A DNA stretch of 64,000 bases from Lactiplantibacillus herbarum (GCF_001039045.1 NZ_LFEE01000038.1:20668-84667); one strand, 5' to 3'; positions 1 to 8,838 are shown, counted from the stretch's first letter. Numbers and translations: made by a program. Notes: a model not told the origin generated them from the sequence alone.

Positions 1-1
1 A

Positions 2-409
2 ATGGATAACCACGGACAATTAGACCAACTGGAATTAACCGGAAAGAGCTTAAGCGAAGATCTTTTTCAAACTTTCAAACGTCTCACTGTTAGTATCAAT
101 ACGTTCAATCAAACGTTTATGGTCACGTGGATGCATAACTTGACCGCTACCGACAGTGAAAATGTCCAGAACGTCTTAAAGGCCGCTAAAAAAATCGACA
201 TTAATGCAATTAATCGAGCTGTTCAACGGGCACAAGAGCGCGGTGAGCTTGGAGCAGGAGATCTTCCAATTGACCTGAAATTAATGCCGTTCGACTGGCT
301 GCGTTACCGGGTCTTCGCCAACGAACAAGTTGACGATGCGATGATCAACACCCTCGTCGATGGTTTACTGGTACCCGCCTATCAGCACGCACTCCCAACA
401 ACTAATTAA
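2..409 (+). CDS. TetR-type regulator, C-terminal part (truncated by window edge)
   Basis: Only the C-terminal 135 residues are visible. The first in-frame ATG is one base from the window edge, so the true start probably lies outside. There is no helix-turn-helix in the visible part. The segment is helical, and its tail, with the pattern LPxDLxLMPFDWLRYRVF followed by a DxLVDGLLVPAY-like end, resembles the ligand-binding C-terminal domain of TetR/AcrR repressors. The target is unknown. The next gene is on the opposite strand beyond a terminator, so the ABC importer is not obviously co-transcribed with it. Confidence 0.55.
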   Translation: MDNHGQLDQLELTGKSLSEDLFQTFKRLTVSINTFNQTFMVTWMHNLTATDSENVQNVLKAAKKIDINAINRAVQRAQERGELGAGDLPIDLKLMPFDWLRYRVFANEQVDDAMINTLVDGLLVPAYQHALPTTN

Positions 410-446
410 CTTAATAGAAACGGCTGTCAAAAAGCAGTCCATAAAA

Positions 447-488
447 ATCCCCACCCAAGTAATCAAATTCAATCACTTGGGTGGGGAT
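447..488 (-). terminator. Rho-independent terminator of the substrate-binding lipoprotein gene
   Basis: A perfect 14-bp stem (447-460 with 475-488) has a 14-nt loop. Read on the minus strand it is followed by a T-rich tail, the complement of ataaaa at 441-446. It lies about 55 bp past the minus-strand stop at 542 and may also stop plus-strand readthrough from the TetR gene. Confidence 0.8.
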
Positions 489-541
489 ATGCAGTTCATC
501 TAAAACATTAAAATCATTATCGTTATGTGGTTATATAAATG

Positions 542-1465
542 CTATTTTACTAAGTCCTTTTGAACCATGTCGATCATCTGCGTGTAGGCAATTGGTCCTG
601 AATACTGCCAACTGCTAGTATCACCATATTGGTAGAGGTGCTTGTTCTTAACCGCTTTGATGTTGGTCCACAGTGAGTTCTTGAAGAGGTCGGCCCCTTT
701 TTGACTGTTTACTAGGAAAATATCATCCGCATCTAACTTAGCTAGTTTTTCGAGGGAAACGGCTGACCAATCGGCCGTCGCTGATTTTGAAACTTCTTTA
801 ACTAAGCTGGGTTCGCCTAATTGCAAGTCGTTATAGAGTAATGACCCACTCGCTGAATGGTCATTGACCATGTACGCCGTATTGTTGGTTACCCATAGTA
901 CGGCAACTTTAGGTTGGCCCACTTTTTTCAACTGACGACGTGCTTTCTTGACCTTTTTATCGTACTTAACTAAGACGCGTTTACCCTTAGCCGTCTTGTT
1001 AACGGCCTTAGCAACGTCTAAGAAAGTCGTCCGCCAGCTAACATTCGTTCCGTTTTTAACCACATATGTAGGCGCAATCTTGTTATATTGGGCATACTTT
1101 CCGTTAGCAACCGCACTATTCGTCCCCATTAAGATCAAATCTGGTTTAGCCTTAGTGACCGCTTCGTAAGGTAACGAGTAATCGATCAATGGAACCCCTT
1201 TGAGCTGCTTTTTCAGGTAAGATTGGGTACCGCTTCCATTTTTTACCGACCATTGAACGACTGGCTTAATGCCTAACGCAACCAAATCATCTTCCAGATA
1301 ACTCCCAATCACCCGTTTTGGATGTTCAGGAAGCTTAACTTGATGTTTCATCTGATCGGTCCGCATCACCGTCGTACTCGTCTTCTTGGTTCCACACGCA
1401 CCTAATAGTAGCGTACATGCTAATCCAATCACCATTCCAGTTCTCACTACTTGCCAATGTTTCAC
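542..1465 (-). CDS. Iron/siderophore-type ABC transporter substrate-binding lipoprotein
   Basis: This is a lipid-anchored extracellular binding protein of the FhuD/FecB/BtuF class, which captures an iron chelate, haem or corrinoid and delivers it to a FecCD permease. An N-terminal hydrophobic segment ends in the lipobox LLGAC, so the mature protein starts at Cys24. The body has the class pattern of a KRVIGSYLEDDLVALG-like opening and a C-terminal half with YGDTSSWQYSGP. A GTG at 1465 was chosen because GGAGG (1474-1478) sits 8 bp upstream; the longer TTG frame at 1489 has no such site. It is divergent from the ATPase-permease genes, which share the intergenic promoter region. The ligand cannot be told from sequence. 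Confidence 0.85.
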   Translation of the reverse strand: MKHWQVVRTGMVIGLACTLLLGACGTKKTSTTVMRTDQMKHQVKLPEHPKRVIGSYLEDDLVALGIKPVVQWSVKNGSGTQSYLKKQLKGVPLIDYSLPYEAVTKAKPDLILMGTNSAVANGKYAQYNKIAPTYVVKNGTNVSWRTTFLDVAKAVNKTAKGKRVLVKYDKKVKKARRQLKKVGQPKVAVLWVTNNTAYMVNDHSASGSLLYNDLQLGEPSLVKEVSKSATADWSAVSLEKLAKLDADDIFLVNSQKGADLFKNSLWTNIKAVKNKHLYQYGDTSSWQYSGPIAYTQMIDMVQKDLVK

Positions 1466-1586
1466 AATCTGTTGCCTCCACTTTCTCAATGTCTCTATAT
1501 AAGATTATTGTCAGCGACCCTATCAATTGTCAATGAAAACATTTAAGATAGAAATATTACATCATTTATAGAAAGGACCATTTCGC

Positions 1587-2381
1587 GTGAATCTCATTGA
1601 AACCCAAGCTGTCAGCATTGGTTACGCTGACAAAACGATCATCGATAACCTCTCCATTAACATTCCACAAGGGCAGATCACGACCCTAATTGGTCCTAGT
1701 GGGAGCGGCAAGTCGACCCTCATCCGGGCACTTGCGCACCTATTAAAACCGACAACCGGTGTCATTTTACTCGATCAAGAAAACATTCAAGCAATCAAAA
1801 CTAAAACGTTAGCTAAGAAGATGGCCGTCCTACCACAGACGAACCAAACTGCTAATGACCTGAGTGTTGAAGAACTAGTTAGTTTTGGCCGCTTACCTTA
1901 CCGGCGCCCCTTAGCTGGCTTAACGACTACCGACCACGAAAAGATTGAGTGGGCTTTGACGCAGGCAAGTTTGCAAGCGCTTCGCCACCGTACCCTCAGC
2001 ACGCTTTCCGGTGGACAACGGCAACGCGCCTGGATTGCGATGGCAATTGCTCAGGATACCGAAACGATTATCTTAGACGAACCAACCACCTACTTAGATT
2101 TGACGCATCAGTTAGACGTGATGCTACTGGTCAAACGTTTGAACGAACAGTCGCACCGCACAATTATTATGGCATTGCATGATTTGAACCATGCCGCGCG
2201 TTTTTCAGATCACTTAATTGCCATTAAAAAGGGCCAAGTTAAAGCCCAAGGCAGCGTCAAAGACGTGATGACAGCGGAAAATCTAAAGGCCATCTTCAAC
2301 ATCAACGCAACACTGGTTGACTATCAAGGAACACCGTTGATCTTGACCTATGATCACTACCAAGAGGATCAGCAGTCATGA
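1587..2381 (+). CDS. FecE/FhuC-family ABC importer ATPase
   Basis: This is the cytoplasmic ATPase of an iron-chelate-type importer, 264 residues. Walker A GPSGSGKST lies at residues 36-44, the signature LSGGQRQR near 139-146 and Walker B IILDEPTT near 160-167, with the switch His in MALHDLNHAARFSD. The start is a GTG preceded by AAAGGA with about 9 bp spacing. Its stop overlaps the next start as ATGA, so it is translationally coupled to the two permeases. The binding protein is encoded divergently just upstream, making a four-gene importer. Confidence 0.92.
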   Translation: MNLIETQAVSIGYADKTIIDNLSINIPQGQITTLIGPSGSGKSTLIRALAHLLKPTTGVILLDQENIQAIKTKTLAKKMAVLPQTNQTANDLSVEELVSFGRLPYRRPLAGLTTTDHEKIEWALTQASLQALRHRTLSTLSGGQRQRAWIAMAIAQDTETIILDEPTTYLDLTHQLDVMLLVKRLNEQSHRTIIMALHDLNHAARFSDHLIAIKKGQVKAQGSVKDVMTAENLKAIFNINATLVDYQGTPLILTYDHYQEDQQS

Positions 2382-3376
2382 AAAATACCACTAAATTCAC
2401 GAGTGCCTTGTTGTGCTGCAGTATCTTGCTGATTTTCGTTATGTTACTTAGTTTACGTTTTGGGGCCGACCACATCGCTACGGCAACGGTCTGGAGCGCC
2501 CTCACTAATCCCCACGCTAGCGGGCTAGACCAACAGATCATCCGCAGCATTCGGCTACCACGGGTCCTAGGTGCAGCGCTGATTGGTGCCGCTTTAGCTG
2601 GTAGTGGTGCCTTGATGCAAGGCGTCACCCGTAATCCCTTGGCTGACTCTGGGCTCTTAGGGATTAACGCGGGTGCTGGATTAATGCTGACACTTTGCCT
2701 AGCCTTTTTCCCAAAACTCACCACTGTTCAAACAACGTGGTGGGCCGTAGTCGGGGCTGCTATCAGTGCCTGTCTGATTTTCTGTATCAGTACAGCTCGC
2801 AACGTCCAGTTGAATCCTAGTACCCTAGTCTTAGCCGGAATTGCTATCAGTACACTGTTTACAGCCCTCAGTGAAGGCTTAGCGCTGGTCTTACAGTTGA
2901 AACAGGACTTGGCTTTTTGGTGCTTTGGCGGTCTCGGGGCCGTTAGCTGGTCTCAACTGAAATACTTGGGGCCCGCCCTGATTATTGGACTAGTACTGAC
3001 ACTATTATTATCATCACAATTAAATCTCGCTTACTTAACCGATGACAACGCGAAGAGTCTCGGCAAGAGTTTGCCTTTATTACGTGGCCTGGCTTTAGGC
3101 TGTGTCATCATTCTTTCAGGGATTTCAGTTGCGTTGGTTGGAACCATCACCTTCGTTGGTTTGATGATTCCCCACATGTCCCGTTGGATCGTGGGTTCTG
3201 ATTACCGTCGCAGTCTCCCAGTGACACTGTTATTAGGGGCCACGTTGACGGTCAGTGCTGATTTAATTGCACGACTCGTCAATCCACCACATGAAACCCC
3301 ATTTGGGATTATTATTTCGCTAATCGGAGTTCCATGCTTTATCTACCTTGCCCGAAAGGAGTCGACGCACGCATGA
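2378..3376 (+). CDS. FecCD-family ABC importer permease, first subunit
   Basis: An integral membrane permease of 332 residues with about nine or ten hydrophobic helices. The FecCD hallmark is clear: a LPRVLGAALIGAALAGSGA stretch then QGVTRNPLAD and LGINAGAG near residues 55-105, and GTITFVGLMIPH in the C-terminal half, which contacts the ATPase. It starts in a 4-bp overlap with the ATPase gene and ends in a 4-bp overlap with the second permease. The two permeases are expected to form a heterodimeric pore for an iron chelate or corrinoid. Confidence 0.92.
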   Translation: MKNTTKFTSALLCCSILLIFVMLLSLRFGADHIATATVWSALTNPHASGLDQQIIRSIRLPRVLGAALIGAALAGSGALMQGVTRNPLADSGLLGINAGAGLMLTLCLAFFPKLTTVQTTWWAVVGAAISACLIFCISTARNVQLNPSTLVLAGIAISTLFTALSEGLALVLQLKQDLAFWCFGGLGAVSWSQLKYLGPALIIGLVLTLLLSSQLNLAYLTDDNAKSLGKSLPLLRGLALGCVIILSGISVALVGTITFVGLMIPHMSRWIVGSDYRRSLPVTLLLGATLTVSADLIARLVNPPHETPFGIIISLIGVPCFIYLARKESTHA

Positions 3377-4374
3377 CAAAAACGACTCGTTTCAACAGTT
3401 GGCTACTCGGACTAGGTGCCATATTAGTTGTATTAGCAATGATTAATCTAAACACCGGAACCATGGCACTTGGCCCCGCCGCTGTCTGGCAGTGGCTTAC
3501 TGGTCGGGGAACCGCCACGCAGACACTAGTCTTACTTAATTTCCGTTTACCACGGATTGTTTTAGCTATCATTGTTGGCTGGGCTTTGGCGCTGGCGGGC
3601 AATGTCCTTCAAACGGTCACCCACAATCCCATCGCTGATCCTAGCTTGATTGGAATCAATACTGGCGCGGGGTTAGCCGTCATGTTACTGATTATCTACG
3701 CTGGCACGAGCACTTCGTTAGGACTCGCAATGCCGCTAGTTGCATTGGGAGGCGCGTGGGTCAGCACTGGCTTAATCTTCGCGTTATCCTACCATCCGCA
3801 ACGCGGCCTGTTGACTAACCGTTTACTCTTGATTGGGGTTGCGCTATCCGGCTGTTTCTCAGCTTTGATGGTATTGATGACCCTAAAATTGTCGCCTGAC
3901 AATTACCAATTCGTGATGAATTGGTTAGCTGGAAGCCTCTGGGGGACGGATTGGTCGTATATCGGCTGGGCGCTCCCCTGGTTGCTGGTCGGTAGTGGCA
4001 TTATTCTATTCCGGATACCAGTGCTCGCCGCCTTTACTTTAGGCGATTCGGCGGCTCAGTCACTAGGTGTTAATCTCAAACGGCAACAGCTACTGTTAGT
4101 CAGTGTCGCCGCAATGTTAGCCGGTGTGAGCGTCGCCATCAGTGGCGGAATTAGCTTTGTTGGATTGATTACACCTAACTTGGCCCGCCGTTTAGTGGGG
4201 TCACGCCCACGTTATCAACTACCGTTAGCGGGTGTGCTGGGTAGTTGTTTACTGCTCGCAGCGGATACACTGGGCAAACTGATTACGACTACCACCGAAT
4301 TACCGGTCGGTGTGCTCGTGGCTTTGATTGGGGCACCTTACTTTATTTACTTATTAATTCATGGCACAGACTGA
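3373..4374 (+). CDS. FecCD-family ABC importer permease, second subunit
   Basis: The second membrane subunit, 333 residues, is a paralogue of the preceding gene. It has the same landmarks: RLPRIVLAIIVGWALALAGN, QTVTHNPIADPSLIGINTGAG and ISFVGLITPNLARRLVG. The ATG at 3373 overlaps the stop of the first permease (ATGA). An open frame extends up to 3334, but that start lies inside the upstream gene and has no ribosome site. It is the last gene of the importer operon and is followed by a long imperfect inverted repeat. Confidence 0.92.
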   Translation: MTKTTRFNSWLLGLGAILVVLAMINLNTGTMALGPAAVWQWLTGRGTATQTLVLLNFRLPRIVLAIIVGWALALAGNVLQTVTHNPIADPSLIGINTGAGLAVMLLIIYAGTSTSLGLAMPLVALGGAWVSTGLIFALSYHPQRGLLTNRLLLIGVALSGCFSALMVLMTLKLSPDNYQFVMNWLAGSLWGTDWSYIGWALPWLLVGSGIILFRIPVLAAFTLGDSAAQSLGVNLKRQQLLLVSVAAMLAGVSVAISGGISFVGLITPNLARRLVGSRPRYQLPLAGVLGSCLLLAADTLGKLITTTTELPVGVLVALIGAPYFIYLLIHGTD

Positions 4375-4378
4375 CCAA

Positions 4379-4495
4379 GAGTGGGACAAAAGGCGGGTTG
4401 CTACCGAGCATAGCCTAGGAATACGAATGATTGTGCATTTTCAATCGTTTGTATTCCGTAGCTAAACGGAGGGAGCTGCCTTTTGTTCCACGTTT
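4379..4495. repeat. Long imperfect inverted repeat (about 50-nt arms)
   Basis: The left arm begins gtgggacaaaaggc near 4381. The right arm ends gccttttgttccac near 4491 and pairs with it over about 50 nt with scattered mismatches; ggaatacgaatgattg and caatcgtttgtattcc form the inner part. It lies in the 234-bp gap after the importer operon. It could be a transcript-end hairpin or a small non-autonomous dispersed repeat. There is no T-run after the right arm, so a classical terminator is not proven. Confidence 0.7.
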
Positions 4496-4608
4496 CGACT
4501 GTAAATATTTGAAGATAAAAGAAATCAGTCCTATAAGCGTATGGTTTGAACCACCTCATAAAATTGGTTATATTAAGGGTACTTAAAATCATAGGAGGAC
4601 AACTGATC

Positions 4609-4860
4609 ATGAAAAAAATTATCCTTGGATTAACGGCACTTTTGGCAGCTGCAGGTGGCTTTTGGCTTTGGCGCAATAAGGAACGTTTGGAAAATGAAGC
4701 CCATCAACACGGGATGGATGATCAGTTGCGTGGGAAGGCCATGCAATTCAAAGGTGACTTGACTGGTGATACAAAAACCAAACTTAAAGGTGATCTATTA
4801 AATGGCCGTGGCGACATTAAAGCAAAATTAATGGCAGCTAAAGAGAAATTGACGGAGTAA
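4609..4860 (+). CDS. Small membrane-anchored CsbD-like protein
   Basis: An 83-residue protein with one N-terminal hydrophobic segment (about residues 3-20, IILGLTALLAAAGGFWLW), then a charged Gly/Lys-rich part. The repeated pattern LRGKAMQFKGDLTGD, LKGDLLNGRGDIKAK resembles CsbD-family stress proteins, though here it is tethered to the membrane. ATG 4609 is preceded by AGGAGG; a longer TTG frame at 4546 has no support. CsbD proteins are general-stress induced in Firmicutes, but the molecular role is unknown. Confidence 0.65.
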   Translation: MKKIILGLTALLAAAGGFWLWRNKERLENEAHQHGMDDQLRGKAMQFKGDLTGDTKTKLKGDLLNGRGDIKAKLMAAKEKLTE

Positions 4861-4884
4861 GATTGACTAATTCTAGTCGTATAA

Positions 4885-4919
4885 GAATGCGTTGGGCTGT
4901 TGGCTCAGCGCATTTTTTA
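4885..4919 (+). terminator. Terminator after the CsbD-like gene
   Basis: The arms aatgcgttgggc and gctcagcgcatt pair over 12 bp with G-U wobbles, followed by a run of six T on the plus strand, 25 bp past the stop. Confidence 0.9.
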
Positions 4920-4952
4920 TTTACCTATTCAATCAGCTTAACTATCGTTGTA

Positions 4953-4988
4953 CTAAAAAACACCTAGTTATTTACAACAACTAGGTGT
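4953..4988 (-). terminator. Terminator of the acetyltransferase-SDR operon
   Basis: The stem acacctagtt (4960-4969) with aactaggtgt (4979-4988) is followed on the minus strand by TTTTTT. It lies about 50 bp past the SDR stop. Confidence 0.88.
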
Positions 4989-5039
4989 CTCCTTAACAAG
5001 TTAGCCCTTTTTTAAAGTTAGAACAGCTTGAAAACTTGC

Positions 5040-5786
5040 CTAAACTTCCTGTTGCGCTGGCCGCACCAACACTTCACTGATTGCAACGTGCTTAGGCTGG
5101 TCGATGGCAAACAACACGGCGTTAGCTATGTCTTCTGGATCAAGCGCTAAGCCCTTTTGTTCATCGGCATCCATCAGCTGACTGACGCTTGCCTGAATCT
5201 GGGTATTGCCAATCGTATTCACTAGTTCTGTCCGCACAGCACCAGGTGACACGATGGTTGACCGAATACCATTGCCCTTTTCTTCTTGACGTAAACCTTC
5301 CATAATCGCACGTACGGCGTATTTCGTTCCGTTGTAGACTGCTGAAGCGGGATAAACCACGTGTCCAGCCACGGAATCCGTCGTAATAATCAGGCCGTCA
5401 TGCTGTTTTTTCATAATTGGTAAAGCTTCACCGATACCGTGTAAGACACCCATGACGTTAACATCTAGCATCATCTGCCATTTGCCGTATTCACGATCAC
5501 TCAGATTGCCTTGTGGCATCGTCCCCGCATTATTGTAGAGAACATCTATACGACCATACGTTGTAACGGCTAACTGCAATAAATCGTGAACTTGCTGCTG
5601 GTCAGCTACATCGGTTACCTGATAAATTGCATTAGCCCCAATCTCTTTGACCAATTCTTGTAACCGGTCTTCACGCCGAGCACCTAGAACAACTTTGGCA
5701 CCCTTAGATGCTAGCAATCGTGCGGTTGCCGCACCGATTCCACTTGAAGCACCCGTAATCACAACAACTTTATTTTCAATACTCAT
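5040..5786 (-). CDS. Short-chain dehydrogenase/reductase (SDR)
   Basis: A classical SDR of 248 residues using NAD(P)H to reduce or oxidise a carbonyl/alcohol; the substrate is unknown. The Rossmann motif TGASSGIG is at 11-18, NNAG at 85-88, the catalytic Ser near 138, and Tyr151 and Lys155 in YNGTK. GARRED after the second strand suggests an NADP preference (Arg in the 2'-phosphate pocket), which is inference. It follows the acetyltransferase by 20 bp and probably shares its transcript. Confidence 0.9.
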   Translation of the reverse strand: MSIENKVVVITGASSGIGAATARLLASKGAKVVLGARREDRLQELVKEIGANAIYQVTDVADQQQVHDLLQLAVTTYGRIDVLYNNAGTMPQGNLSDREYGKWQMMLDVNVMGVLHGIGEALPIMKKQHDGLIITTDSVAGHVVYPASAVYNGTKYAVRAIMEGLRQEEKGNGIRSTIVSPGAVRTELVNTIGNTQIQASVSQLMDADEQKGLALDPEDIANAVLFAIDQPKHVAISEVLVRPAQQEV

Positions 5787-5806
5787 CTTATCAACAATCC
5801 CTTCAG

Positions 5807-6352
5807 TTAATCCTTAGTTTCAATCGTCTTAATCACTCTAGCGGGTACACCCGCAACCACCGTATTGGCCGGTACTGACTTGGTAACCACCGCGCCAGCA
5901 GCCACTACAGCATTGGCCCCCACAGTTACGCCGGGTAAAATCTTAGCTCCCGCACCAACCCAAGCATTCTGTTCAATCCGGACTGGTTGGACCTCGACTG
6001 AATGGCGGTCAGCCGGATTAAGCGGATGATTAACTGAAATCAGCATCGCACCCGGACCAATCAGAACATCGTCTTCGAGGACAATCCCACCTAGGTCAAC
6101 AAACAAAACGTTGCCGTTAACAAAGACGTTTTGACCAAACTGGATATTAGTGCCAGTATCCGTTAGAAATGGTAAGCGAATTTCCACAGATTCATCAACT
6201 TGCTGGCCCGTAATTTCAGTAACTAGCTGGCGAACTTCACTAGCTGTATGTGGAGCCGTATTCAACTGCTGTACAAGTCGTTGATTGCAATCAATCATCG
6301 GTTGTAAAGCCTGTAACTCTGCTTGATCTAAGTGTTTTGCTTCAATAATCAA
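5807..6352 (-). CDS. Left-handed beta-helix sugar O-acetyltransferase (maltose/galactoside type)
   Basis: 181 residues. After a helical N-terminal part, hexapeptide-repeat turns run from about residue 75 to 170: TNIQFGQNVFVNGNV, VLIGPGAMLIS, WVGAGAKILPGVTVGANAVV. SVNHPLNPADR carries the His expected at the active site of LacA/Maa-type enzymes, which acetylate sugars from acetyl-CoA. The frame opens with TTG preceded by AAGGGG only about 3 bp away, so the start is uncertain. It is first in a two-gene minus-strand operon with the SDR. Confidence 0.85.
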   Translation of the reverse strand: MIIEAKHLDQAELQALQPMIDCNQRLVQQLNTAPHTASEVRQLVTEITGQQVDESVEIRLPFLTDTGTNIQFGQNVFVNGNVLFVDLGGIVLEDDVLIGPGAMLISVNHPLNPADRHSVEVQPVRIEQNAWVGAGAKILPGVTVGANAVVAAGAVVTKSVPANTVVAGVPARVIKTIETKD

Positions 6353-6504
6353 TCACCCCTTCATAAGTTAAGACTAGTATACGGGCGCCCAATCTATATG
6401 TAAAAGACCTATGATGTATGGATCATCATAGTAAATAAGCATAGCTGTTATTAATGAATTCTCTGACAAAAAGTCGTACTTATTTGTAACAGCTTAATCC
6501 AAAC

Positions 6505-6554
6505 AAAAAACGTTTTATCCACATAATCCCATTCAGGAATATGTGGATAAAACG
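6505..6554 (-). terminator. Terminator of the YjbR gene
   Basis: A 14-bp perfect stem (6511-6524 with 6541-6554) followed on the minus strand by a run of six T. Each arm contains the nonamer TTATCCACA or its complement, the DnaA-box consensus, probably by chance within the stem. Confidence 0.88.
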
Positions 6555-6572
6555 CCTATCATTATAACTAAT

Positions 6573-7238
6573 TTACGCTTTAACCAGCTCATAGCTAGCC
6601 TGCAACCGCCGACAAATTTCGTCCGTCGAAACGGTGTCATCCAAAACGATTGAATACCAATTGCGCTTATTCATATGGTAGCCAGGAAAGTAACGCTCAC
6701 CGTCAACGAGTTCCGCCACTTCATCAGGCGTTTCCCGTAGGTCAATCACGGTGACCAATTCATCACCCGTTAACCCTAACTTATTCTTGGCAACCGTTAA
6801 CAGTGCACCATACCATTTGCGATTATCTTTTCGCCGCCACACGGCATTCTTAGGAAATTTGGGCCACAGGAATTCTAACTCATCCGCATACGTCCGCTGT
6901 ACAAATTGAATCAGTGCGCGGGCCTGCTCCGTTGCAAAGACGTCGTCGGTAAAACAAGCTGCTTCGATCCGTTGCAACACGTCTTGATAGGCCGCACTAA
7001 CTTGACCTACGAATTCACCACTCGCTTGGGCTGACAAGTGCAGGACGTACTCCTCGTCAGTCGCCGTATCCATTAATCGGGTAGTCATCCGTCCCGAAGT
7101 TGCAATCGTTACGGTTAAAGTAAACTGGTGATCCATAATAGTTGTCTGATATTGATACTGATCATCATTCAGCTCAAATCCAAATGGAACTAGCTGATCA
7201 AAATTAATTTTTTTGTTTTCAAAAACAACGTCTGCCAT
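6573..7238 (-). CDS. MmcQ/YjbR-family protein
   Basis: 221 residues. The C-terminal part (about 120-215) has the YjbR fold landmarks: FPKNAVWRRKDNRKWYGALL, then VTVIDLR and YFPGYHMNKRNWYSIVLD. The N-terminal 110 residues form an additional beta-rich domain seen in longer family members. YjbR proteins adopt a CyaY-like fold that binds DNA in vitro; no physiological role is established. It is a single gene with its own terminator. Confidence 0.82.
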   Translation of the reverse strand: MADVVFENKKINFDQLVPFGFELNDDQYQYQTTIMDHQFTLTVTIATSGRMTTRLMDTATDEEYVLHLSAQASGEFVGQVSAAYQDVLQRIEAACFTDDVFATEQARALIQFVQRTYADELEFLWPKFPKNAVWRRKDNRKWYGALLTVAKNKLGLTGDELVTVIDLRETPDEVAELVDGERYFPGYHMNKRNWYSIVLDDTVSTDEICRRLQASYELVKA

Positions 7239-7429
7239 CGAAGTACCCCTCCGTTTGATTTATTACTTCTATCATACACACTATTCGATTTTAATTGTTA
7301 ACAACATATTAATTAATCGTTTGTTATTCATAAAGATAAGATTGATTAATACCATAATTTATATTACCTTATAAATAGGCTGATACATACAACGGTTACC
7401 AGTCAAATACTTTGGTGGGGTGTAATCAA

Positions 7430-8665
7430 TTGATTAGTTTTCATAAAGGGGCAAAACAAGTTGCTTTTTCAGCATTAGCACTACTTTCCTTAGGGTCAGC
7501 AATGCTAGTTGCTCAACCAGCTCAGGCCAGTGTCACTCTGACGAACAGGAACGGGCACACGTATCTCTATAATTCCCAGACAAAGAAGTATATGACTGGG
7601 CAGCAACATTTCAATAACAAGTGGTACCTATTTGCACAGAATTCGGGGATTATGCAAACTGGGCTCCAACGCATCAGTAATCAAAACAAGACTGTTTACT
7701 ACGCTGGAAACGGTCAAATGCAATATGGGCAACAACACGTCAATGGCAAATGGTATCTGTTCAAAACAGGTACTGGTGCCATGCAGACGGGACTTCAGCG
7801 CATCAGCAATCAAAATAAGACCGTTTATTATAAAGGTAACGGCCAGATGCAATATGGTCAACAATATATTAATGGTAAGTGGTACCTATTCAACACGGGT
7901 AACGGTGCTATGAAGACGGGGTTTCAGACCATCAGTAACCAACACAAGACGGTTTACTATAACGGTAATGGTCAAATGTTATACGGTTGGCAACAGATCA
8001 ACGGTCAACGTTACTACTTCAATACTAAGACGGGGAACAAGGAGCAAACCGCTCCAATCACCAATTCCGAATCTAGTCTCGTAACTAATTCTAAAACCGC
8101 TAAAAAAGCGCAACAAATCGTAACGGTCATTCAAAATGGTTCTTCAACCGCTACACTTCGTTTGTGGCAAAAGAACGGTAACGCTTGGCAAAATAAGATG
8201 ACTGTAAGCAGTCGCCTTGGTGCCAGTGGTATCGGCTACTCGAGTGAAGGCAGTAGTAAAACGCCAATCGGTGCTTATCATCTGAGCTTTGCTTTTGGTA
8301 AAGCTGGTAGTGTCCGCACTGGTGGTATGAATTACCGACAGATCACATCCAACACTTACTGGATTGAAGATCAGAATGATAAACAATATAACAGTTGGCA
8401 AAGTCGTAGCTGGGCCAACAATAAGAATGAACACCTAATCGATTACACTAAGGCCGCACCACACAACCAATATCAATTAGCGGTTGTCATGGACAATCAC
8501 GGTCAACGTAACGGTTCCGGATTCTTCATTCACGTCAGAAACCAATGGGCAACTGAAGGCTGTGTTGCCATCAGCTACAATGATTTACAAACGTTGGTTG
8601 GCAAACTTGGCAAGAACGCGTACGTCATTAACGTTCAAAACTTAAACCAACTTAAAAATTATTAA
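7430..8665 (+). CDS. Secreted L,D-transpeptidase (YkuD) with cell-wall-binding-type repeats
   Basis: 411 residues. A signal peptide (KGAKQVAFSALALLSLGSAM, cleavage after AQA near residue 34) is followed by three to four tandem repeats of 43 residues (exact 129-bp spacing of the catcag codons at 7672, 7801 and 7930). Each has GNGQMxYGQQxxNGKWYLF, as in choline/glucan-binding YG repeats. The C-terminal half is a YkuD-type catalytic domain with His near 368 (FFIHV) and the nucleophile Cys near 378 in TEGCVAIS. The enzyme should form 3-3 peptidoglycan links or attach proteins to the wall. TTG 7430 was chosen because GGTGGGG lies 9-10 bp upstream and it gives a normal signal peptide. It is monocistronic. 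Confidence 0.85.
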   Translation: MISFHKGAKQVAFSALALLSLGSAMLVAQPAQASVTLTNRNGHTYLYNSQTKKYMTGQQHFNNKWYLFAQNSGIMQTGLQRISNQNKTVYYAGNGQMQYGQQHVNGKWYLFKTGTGAMQTGLQRISNQNKTVYYKGNGQMQYGQQYINGKWYLFNTGNGAMKTGFQTISNQHKTVYYNGNGQMLYGWQQINGQRYYFNTKTGNKEQTAPITNSESSLVTNSKTAKKAQQIVTVIQNGSSTATLRLWQKNGNAWQNKMTVSSRLGASGIGYSSEGSSKTPIGAYHLSFAFGKAGSVRTGGMNYRQITSNTYWIEDQNDKQYNSWQSRSWANNKNEHLIDYTKAAPHNQYQLAVVMDNHGQRNGSGFFIHVRNQWATEGCVAISYNDLQTLVGKLGKNAYVINVQNLNQLKNY

Positions 8666-8673
8666 CTCACTAA

Positions 8674-8728
8674 AATATCTGTTGTTGGCAATCAAGAATA
8701 CTTGATTGTCGGCAACAGATATTTTTTC
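8674..8728 (+). terminator. Terminator of the L,D-transpeptidase gene
   Basis: Arms aatatctgttg..ggcaatcaag and cttgattg..ggcaacagatatt pair over about 21 bp with two small internal mismatches, followed by TTTTTTCTT. Confidence 0.9.
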
Positions 8729-8772
8729 TTGCTGGTAATTATGCCTAGCGTAAATTAGCTTCCCTCAAAACT

Positions 8773-8801
8773 TTTACCAATCAAGTAAATCATTGTATAA
8801 T
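8773..8801 (+). promoter_or_regulatory. Promoter of the TetR gene before oleate hydratase
   Basis: TTTACC at 8773-8778, a 17-bp spacer and a perfect TATAAT at 8796-8801, 37 bp before the ATG at 8839. Confidence 0.7.
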
Positions 8802-8838
8802 AAATTCCAGCTAATCTTGTAGGAGGTACCGCCGATTC

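Noticed and set aside
1500..1560. Possible Fur box in the divergent iron-transporter promoter
   Set aside because: TGACAATAATC-like sequence matches only half of the 7-1-7 consensus; too weak to claim.
4546..4608. Upstream TTG extension of the CsbD-like gene
   Set aside because: The AGGAGG site directly precedes ATG 4609; the extension lacks a ribosome site.
6511..6554. Two perfect DnaA-box nonamers in inverted orientation
   Set aside because: They form the arms of a terminator stem with a T-run after the YjbR gene; no further boxes cluster there.
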